DNA of 5,562 nt from CAMCYM01 sp041191165 (GTDB lineage Bacteria; Bacteroidota; Bacteroidia; Flavobacteriales_D; Sanyastnellaceae): positions 1 to 5,562 of the forward strand of contig JBEEPJ010000145.1 of NCBI GenBank assembly GCA_041191165.1, given 5' to 3'. Numbering within the stretch: the first letter of the stretch is position 1; every line of letters starts with the position of its first letter. Shown here piece after piece: positions 1 to 2,773 of this stretch. Position numbers and translations under genes: made by a program. The notes under the pieces were generated by a model, which saw nothing but the letters and a program-made list of their open reading frames with translations, did no database searches and had not been told where the DNA came from.

Positions 1-261
1 CCCCTGCAGCGCCCCCATCCGAAGGGCGACATTCAGGTAACCCGGGTTCGCCCCATACGCCGCCGCCAGGGCGTCCACATCCAGCACCACCCCCTCCGAC
101 CCCGCCTGCTCCAGCTCCTCCAGCACCCCCCGCTCCACCAGCGGCGGCATCACCCCGCACAGCGCCCAGCCGTCGAGGTGTTCGAAGAGCCGGCCGCGCC
201 AGCCGCGCTCGAGGTCCTCCTTTTCTGCAGGTTGGGAGTGGGAGCTTGCGTCATGCTTCAT
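1..261 (-). CDS. N-terminal part of a putative methyltransferase-like protein with winged-helix N-terminus (runs off left edge)
   Basis: An open frame of 87 codons starts at ATG 261-259 and is still open at base 1, so only the N-terminus is visible. After a polar start of about 18 residues comes a helical stretch with LFEHLDGWALCGVMPPLVER (residues 25-44), then GVLEELE, a LDVDALAAAYG segment and GANPGYLNVALRMGALQG at the edge. This alternation of helices, with a 'GVLxxL ... LAxxYGxNxGYLNVALR' pattern, resembles the winged-helix/dimerisation region that precedes the SAM-binding domain in some natural-product methyltransferases. The catalytic domain would lie outside the window, so the function is inferred. 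The start is supported by there being no other in-frame ATG or GTG before codons 37-38, and by the other nearby ATG (254-252) opening a frame that soon stops. A GGGAGG lies only 1 nt upstream of the ATG, unusually close. The gap to the preceding gene is 33 bp, consistent with an operon. Coding is certain; the family call is tentative. Confidence 0.72.
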   Translation of the reverse strand, partial: MKHDASSHSQPAEKEDLERGWRGRLFEHLDGWALCGVMPPLVERGVLEELEQAGSEGVVLDVDALAAAYGANPGYLNVALRMGALQG

Positions 262-262
262 G

Positions 263-268
263 CCTCCC
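263..268 (-). promoter_or_regulatory. Shine-Dalgarno-like GGGAGG before the left-edge CDS
   Basis: GGGAGG on the minus strand ends 1 nt before the ATG at 261. The purine tract is a good anti-16S match, but the spacing is shorter than the usual 5-9 nt. It may therefore be a weak or accidental site; many Bacteroidota genes do not rely on this element. Confidence 0.3.
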
Positions 269-294
269 AAGTTCGATAAAAACCCTCCACTTCG

Positions 295-1611
295 TTAGGG
301 ATGAACCTGTTCCACCCAAAACATAACCTCATCCCCGCCCGCATACCCCCCGGGCACCCGGACGCTTGCCCGCACGAAGAGCAACCCGGAACCCTCCTGC
401 ATGCCCCAGTACTTCGTGAAGTACTCGCCCGTCAGCACCGGGTGGGGCCGCTCGAAAATCCAGCCTATCCGGTCGGAGAGGTCGGAGTCTTTGTAAAGCC
501 AAGCCCGCTCCCCATCCATCCGCACCTTCCAGGCGCAGGGAAATCCCCCGCCGTCGCGCGCGTGCCGCCCGGGCGCGATGCCGGACCAGAAGTCCCCCCC
601 ATCGGAGCAGGCATAGTATTCCGCGACGGAAAACGGCCGGCCCACCGCCCGCTTCTCGTCCTGCGCCAAGCCCTCAGCCGACCGGCCCGACCACCCCAGC
701 GCGCCCGCCTCCCGCCGCACCCCGTCCGCCGGGAAGTGCGTCCCCTCGCCCACCTCCTCCAACGTCATCAAGTCCATGCTCCCCCGCAAGATGGCCCCCC
801 AGTACGCCGCCGACAGGTGCAGCCCGGCCGTCATCATGGCCGGCTGGGCGACGTAGGTCACAGCTTCCACGAGCGAGCCGTCTGCTCGGGCGACCGTGAC
901 GAACGTGCGGCGGTAGTGCCCGGTCTTGACGCCCTCCGCCCGGTCCAGCAGGGCCATCCCCGCCGCCGGAATCCGGTACAGCGCCCCGTTGACCCGGGAG
1001 TCGCGCAGGGGCCGGACCGTGGCGTAGCCGCCCTGCTCCGGATTGCTGGCGCGCTTGGTGAACTCCCGCACGTGGTTTGCGAGCGTGGCCCGCTCGCGGC
1101 GGGTGAAGCGGACCTCGCGTCGCCGCAGGGCATCGACGTCGAGGTTGCGGCCGTAGGCGAAGTACCAAACATCGTCCGCCGACTCCGCCGCGAAATCCGC
1201 CGCCCGGCCGGAGTCCACGATGGGCAAGTCCGTGCGATCGCTCAGATACATGTAGGCCGGGTGCAACGACAGGCCCGCAGCCGTCTCCGCCTCGATGAGC
1301 ACCTCCTCGCGGCGGTAGCCGAGGGGGTGGGTGGGCTGGCCGTGGGCGCAGCCTTCGAGGGCGTCGGTTTGGCCTAACGTGGGGGCGTCTACCTCATATA
1401 ACTCGCCTTCAATCAGTGAGATAGCCTGGTCCCGGCCCACGAACGGAATGCCGTGGGGGCCGCTCGACCGGAGCACCATGCGCTGGGCCGTGCGCGCCGG
1501 ACCCACGAGGCGGGCGTTTTGCAGGAGGTGGTGGTTGCCGCGGCCGCTGCAGAGCGTGCCGTAAACGAAGAGGAGCGTCTTGTGCATGTCGTTGGTTTTG
1601 AGAAGTTTCAT
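295..1611 (-). CDS. Tandem gamma-glutamylcyclotransferase (GGCT/AIG2-like) fusion protein with extra C-terminal domain
   Basis: This 438-residue protein contains two GGCT-fold domains. Domain 1 (about residues 12-125) has the VYGTL motif (16-20), an IEGELYEV strand (67-74) and LEG with E86 as the candidate catalytic glutamate, followed by GYRREEV. Domain 2 (about 147-280) starts WYFAYGRNL (149-157), has GGYATV and VNGALYRI, then LLDRAEGVKTGHYRR (221-235). This aligns by eye with the LDxxEGVKxGxY of animal GGCT, making E226 the catalytic equivalent. The family releases 5-oxoproline from gamma-glutamyl compounds, and relatives act in glutathione turnover or deprotect natural products such as butirosin (BtrG). 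The Ser usual in the YGSN loop is Arg154 here. Residues about 290-438 (aromatic, with WLYKDSDLSDRIGW and YFTKYWGMQ) match nothing I recognise. There is no signal peptide, so it is probably cytoplasmic. ATG 1611 is the most upstream start; M9 lacks a ribosome site. The substrate is unknown. Confidence 0.88.
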   Translation of the reverse strand: MKLLKTNDMHKTLLFVYGTLCSGRGNHHLLQNARLVGPARTAQRMVLRSSGPHGIPFVGRDQAISLIEGELYEVDAPTLGQTDALEGCAHGQPTHPLGYRREEVLIEAETAAGLSLHPAYMYLSDRTDLPIVDSGRAADFAAESADDVWYFAYGRNLDVDALRRREVRFTRRERATLANHVREFTKRASNPEQGGYATVRPLRDSRVNGALYRIPAAGMALLDRAEGVKTGHYRRTFVTVARADGSLVEAVTYVAQPAMMTAGLHLSAAYWGAILRGSMDLMTLEEVGEGTHFPADGVRREAGALGWSGRSAEGLAQDEKRAVGRPFSVAEYYACSDGGDFWSGIAPGRHARDGGGFPCAWKVRMDGERAWLYKDSDLSDRIGWIFERPHPVLTGEYFTKYWGMQEGSGLLFVRASVRVPGGYAGGDEVMFWVEQVHP

Positions 1612-1619
1612 AGGCCAAA

Positions 1620-1628
1620 CTTCCCCCC
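1620..1628 (-). promoter_or_regulatory. Possible ribosome-binding purine tract for the tandem GGCT gene
   Basis: GGGGGGAAG on the minus strand ends 8 nt before the ATG at 1611. It is the only purine tract at suitable spacing, but it lacks a canonical GGAGG. The true GGAGG (1637-1641) is about 25 nt upstream, too far away. The tract overlaps the proximal runs-of-G motif. Confidence 0.35.
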
Positions 1629-1647
1629 AAACTCCCCCTCCCCGCCC
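1623..1647 (-). other. Runs-of-G motif (G-quadruplex-capable), start-codon proximal
   Basis: On the minus strand there are four G runs of 3, 4, 5 and 6 bases (+ strand C runs at 1645-1647, 1640-1643, 1634-1638 and 1623-1628), with loops of 1, 1 and 5 nt. This satisfies the usual G3+N1-7 pattern in the mRNA strand. It lies about 12-36 nt upstream of the ATG at 1611 and includes the presumed ribosome-binding tract. Folding is not demonstrated, and high GC makes such motifs more common. Confidence 0.45.
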
Positions 1648-1652
1648 GTTTC

Positions 1653-1664
1653 CGCAACGTTGCG
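1653..1664. repeat. 12-bp perfect palindrome CGCAACGTTGCG
   Basis: This self-complementary 12-mer is centred between 1658 and 1659, in the middle of the spacer and between two runs-of-G motifs. It has no loop, which suits a dimeric DNA-binding protein better than an RNA hairpin. It is the only AT-containing island in a C/G-dominated spacer. No known regulator site is recognised. Confidence 0.5.
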
Positions 1665-1667
1665 TCG

Positions 1668-1694
1668 CCCCGCCCGCGCCCCCGGCCCCGGCCC
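1668..1694 (-). other. Runs-of-G motif (G-quadruplex-capable), distal
   Basis: On the minus strand there are five G runs (+ strand C runs at 1692-1694, 1686-1689, 1679-1683, 1673-1675 and 1668-1671), with loops of 2, 2, 3 and 1 nt. The first run begins with the last base of the TAG stop codon of the upstream gene. It matches the canonical quadruplex pattern and has one run to spare. It could slow polymerase or stabilise a 3' end after gene 2, or be compositional. Confidence 0.45.
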
Positions 1695-2770
1695 TACCGC
1701 CCCCGGTCCTCCAAGGTGAAGCGCTGCGTGTCGATGCGCCTGAGGTCGGCCCCTTCTGGCCAAAGCAGGCTCACCGCCACCGACTCGGGCAACCGCTCCC
1801 GCAGCGCCCGCCGGATCCGGGCCACCGATTGGTTGAAGGCGCTCTCGCTCAATACGCCGGCCACCAGGCGCGTGTCAGAAACCCGGGCGCGCAGCTCGGC
1901 ATGGACGCGCTGCCACGGGCTCCCGGGCTCCGAACGGTATCGCTCCCCGCGAAGCAGGGCGATGTACACCGCCCGGTCCCGGGGGTCGAGGGGCAGCTCG
2001 CCCCAATCCTCCAGCTCGACCCGCAGTTCCGCGGTGATGCGAACCCGGCCCACCTCCTGGAAGATCGATTCCCGCTCCAGGGCGATGAACTGGGAGCGGA
2101 TGACCCCCAAGGTCCGCAGCACGGCGAACAGCAGATCCCGCTCGAGCCGCCCTGCCTCGATGGCCTCGCGGGCGTGCCGGGCGCAGCTGGGACACAGGTC
2201 CGCTGTGAGCATTTTGAGCCGGATTTGGGATTTGGTCATGCACAAATCCATCAGGCAGCCCTGCGGCACCTCGTGGGCCCGGGCCCGCCACCCCTCCATG
2301 TCCGGAAACAGGGCGCTGTGCAGCACGCCCGAGGCCACCAGGTGCGCCACCGGCACCCACGTCTCCACCCCGGGAAAGATGCCCTCCCAGCGATCGGTGT
2401 GCACGAAGAGCACCCGGCCGTGCGGCGTGGTGGCATGGAACGAGAACCAGTTGTTCTCCTCGGGCCAGTCGGAGAGCAGGACGGTCAGGGACTGGGGCCC
2501 GGCCCCCGCCGCTTGCGCCCAACCCTCCATCGCCCGCACCACCTGCCCCCTTCCGAGCACCGCCCCCTGCACCCCCGCGGCCTCACGCTCCGCCTCCACC
2601 CCGCGCTGCACCTCCTCCGGCGGCAGATCCGCCAGCCGACACCGGAACCGGCCCAGCCGCGTGTCCCACACCCCGGCCACCCGACGCGCCGTCTCCTCCG
2701 GCACCCCCGGAAGCCGGTAAATCCACCCATCCCCTGCGGCCCTGCCGCCTGTGCTCGATGTGCCGGTCAT
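1694..2770 (-). CDS. Unrecognised protein with His/Cys putative zinc site and winged-helix-like C-terminus
   Basis: This 358-residue soluble protein has no signal peptide or membrane segment. The middle contains LTVLLSDWPEENNWFSF (95-111), RVLFVHTDRWE, then H166-x5-C172-x4-C177-x15-C193-x2-C196 in the segment running from AHEVPQGCLMD to ADLCPSC. The five residues look like a structural zinc site; the CxxC after a conserved-looking GCLMDLC is faintly like the Cys part of archaemetzincins, but there is no HExxH, so protease activity is not supported. The C-terminus (about 258-358) runs LPLDPRDRAVYIALLRGER, then SAFNQSVARIRRAL (309-322) and ends in a short beta-like segment. I read this as a winged-helix DNA-binding-type fold of a kind seen in Bacteroidota, by memory of pattern only. 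The start ATG abuts the TGA of the upstream repeat-protein gene (TGAATG) and has no ribosome site, which suggests translational coupling. A regulator is the likeliest role. No family name is assigned. Confidence 0.85.
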   Translation of the reverse strand: MTGTSSTGGRAAGDGWIYRLPGVPEETARRVAGVWDTRLGRFRCRLADLPPEEVQRGVEAEREAAGVQGAVLGRGQVVRAMEGWAQAAGAGPQSLTVLLSDWPEENNWFSFHATTPHGRVLFVHTDRWEGIFPGVETWVPVAHLVASGVLHSALFPDMEGWRARAHEVPQGCLMDLCMTKSQIRLKMLTADLCPSCARHAREAIEAGRLERDLLFAVLRTLGVIRSQFIALERESIFQEVGRVRITAELRVELEDWGELPLDPRDRAVYIALLRGERYRSEPGSPWQRVHAELRARVSDTRLVAGVLSESAFNQSVARIRRALRERLPESVAVSLLWPEGADLRRIDTQRFTLEDRGR

Positions 2771-2773
2771 TCA
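2768..2773 (-). other. Zero-gap stop/start junction TGAATG
   Basis: The TGA of the repeat-protein gene (2773-2771) is followed immediately by the ATG of the next gene (2770-2768). The 25 bases upstream contain no Shine-Dalgarno-like purine tract. Terminating ribosomes could re-initiate here, tying expression of the second gene to the first. No alternative ATG or GTG lies in frame within the next 20 codons. Confidence 0.6.

Larger units (their letters stand above)
1612..1693 (-). promoter_or_regulatory. 82-bp intergenic spacer with G-run / palindrome / G-run architecture
   Basis: This is the only spacer longer than 35 bp in the window. On the transcribed (minus) strand it reads as G-rich blocks on either side of the perfect palindrome CGCAACGTTGCG. 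The proximal block overlaps the ribosome-binding region of the GGCT gene and the distal block reaches the stop codon of the preceding gene. There is no hairpin followed by a T-run, so an intrinsic terminator is not supported. A Bacteroidota-type promoter (TTTG at -33, TAnnTTTG at -7) is not evident. A regulatory role is inferred from position and structure. Confidence 0.4.

Noticed and set aside
262..294. A possible terminator between the GGCT gene and the left-edge gene (GGGTTTTTATC on the minus strand).
   Set aside because: The T-run is not preceded by a stable stem. Only a 4-bp complementarity (AAGT/ACTT) spanning the run can be found.
301..1377. A 358-codon plus-strand frame opposite the GGCT gene.
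   Set aside because: The minus strand shows two recognisable GGCT domains with catalytic glutamates. The plus-strand product is Pro/Arg/His-rich without any motif.
1694..2770. Archaemetzincin-like protease assignment for the His/Cys protein.
   Set aside because: The cysteine spacing is faintly similar, but no HExxH or HExGHxxGxxH motif is present. A catalytic claim cannot be supported.
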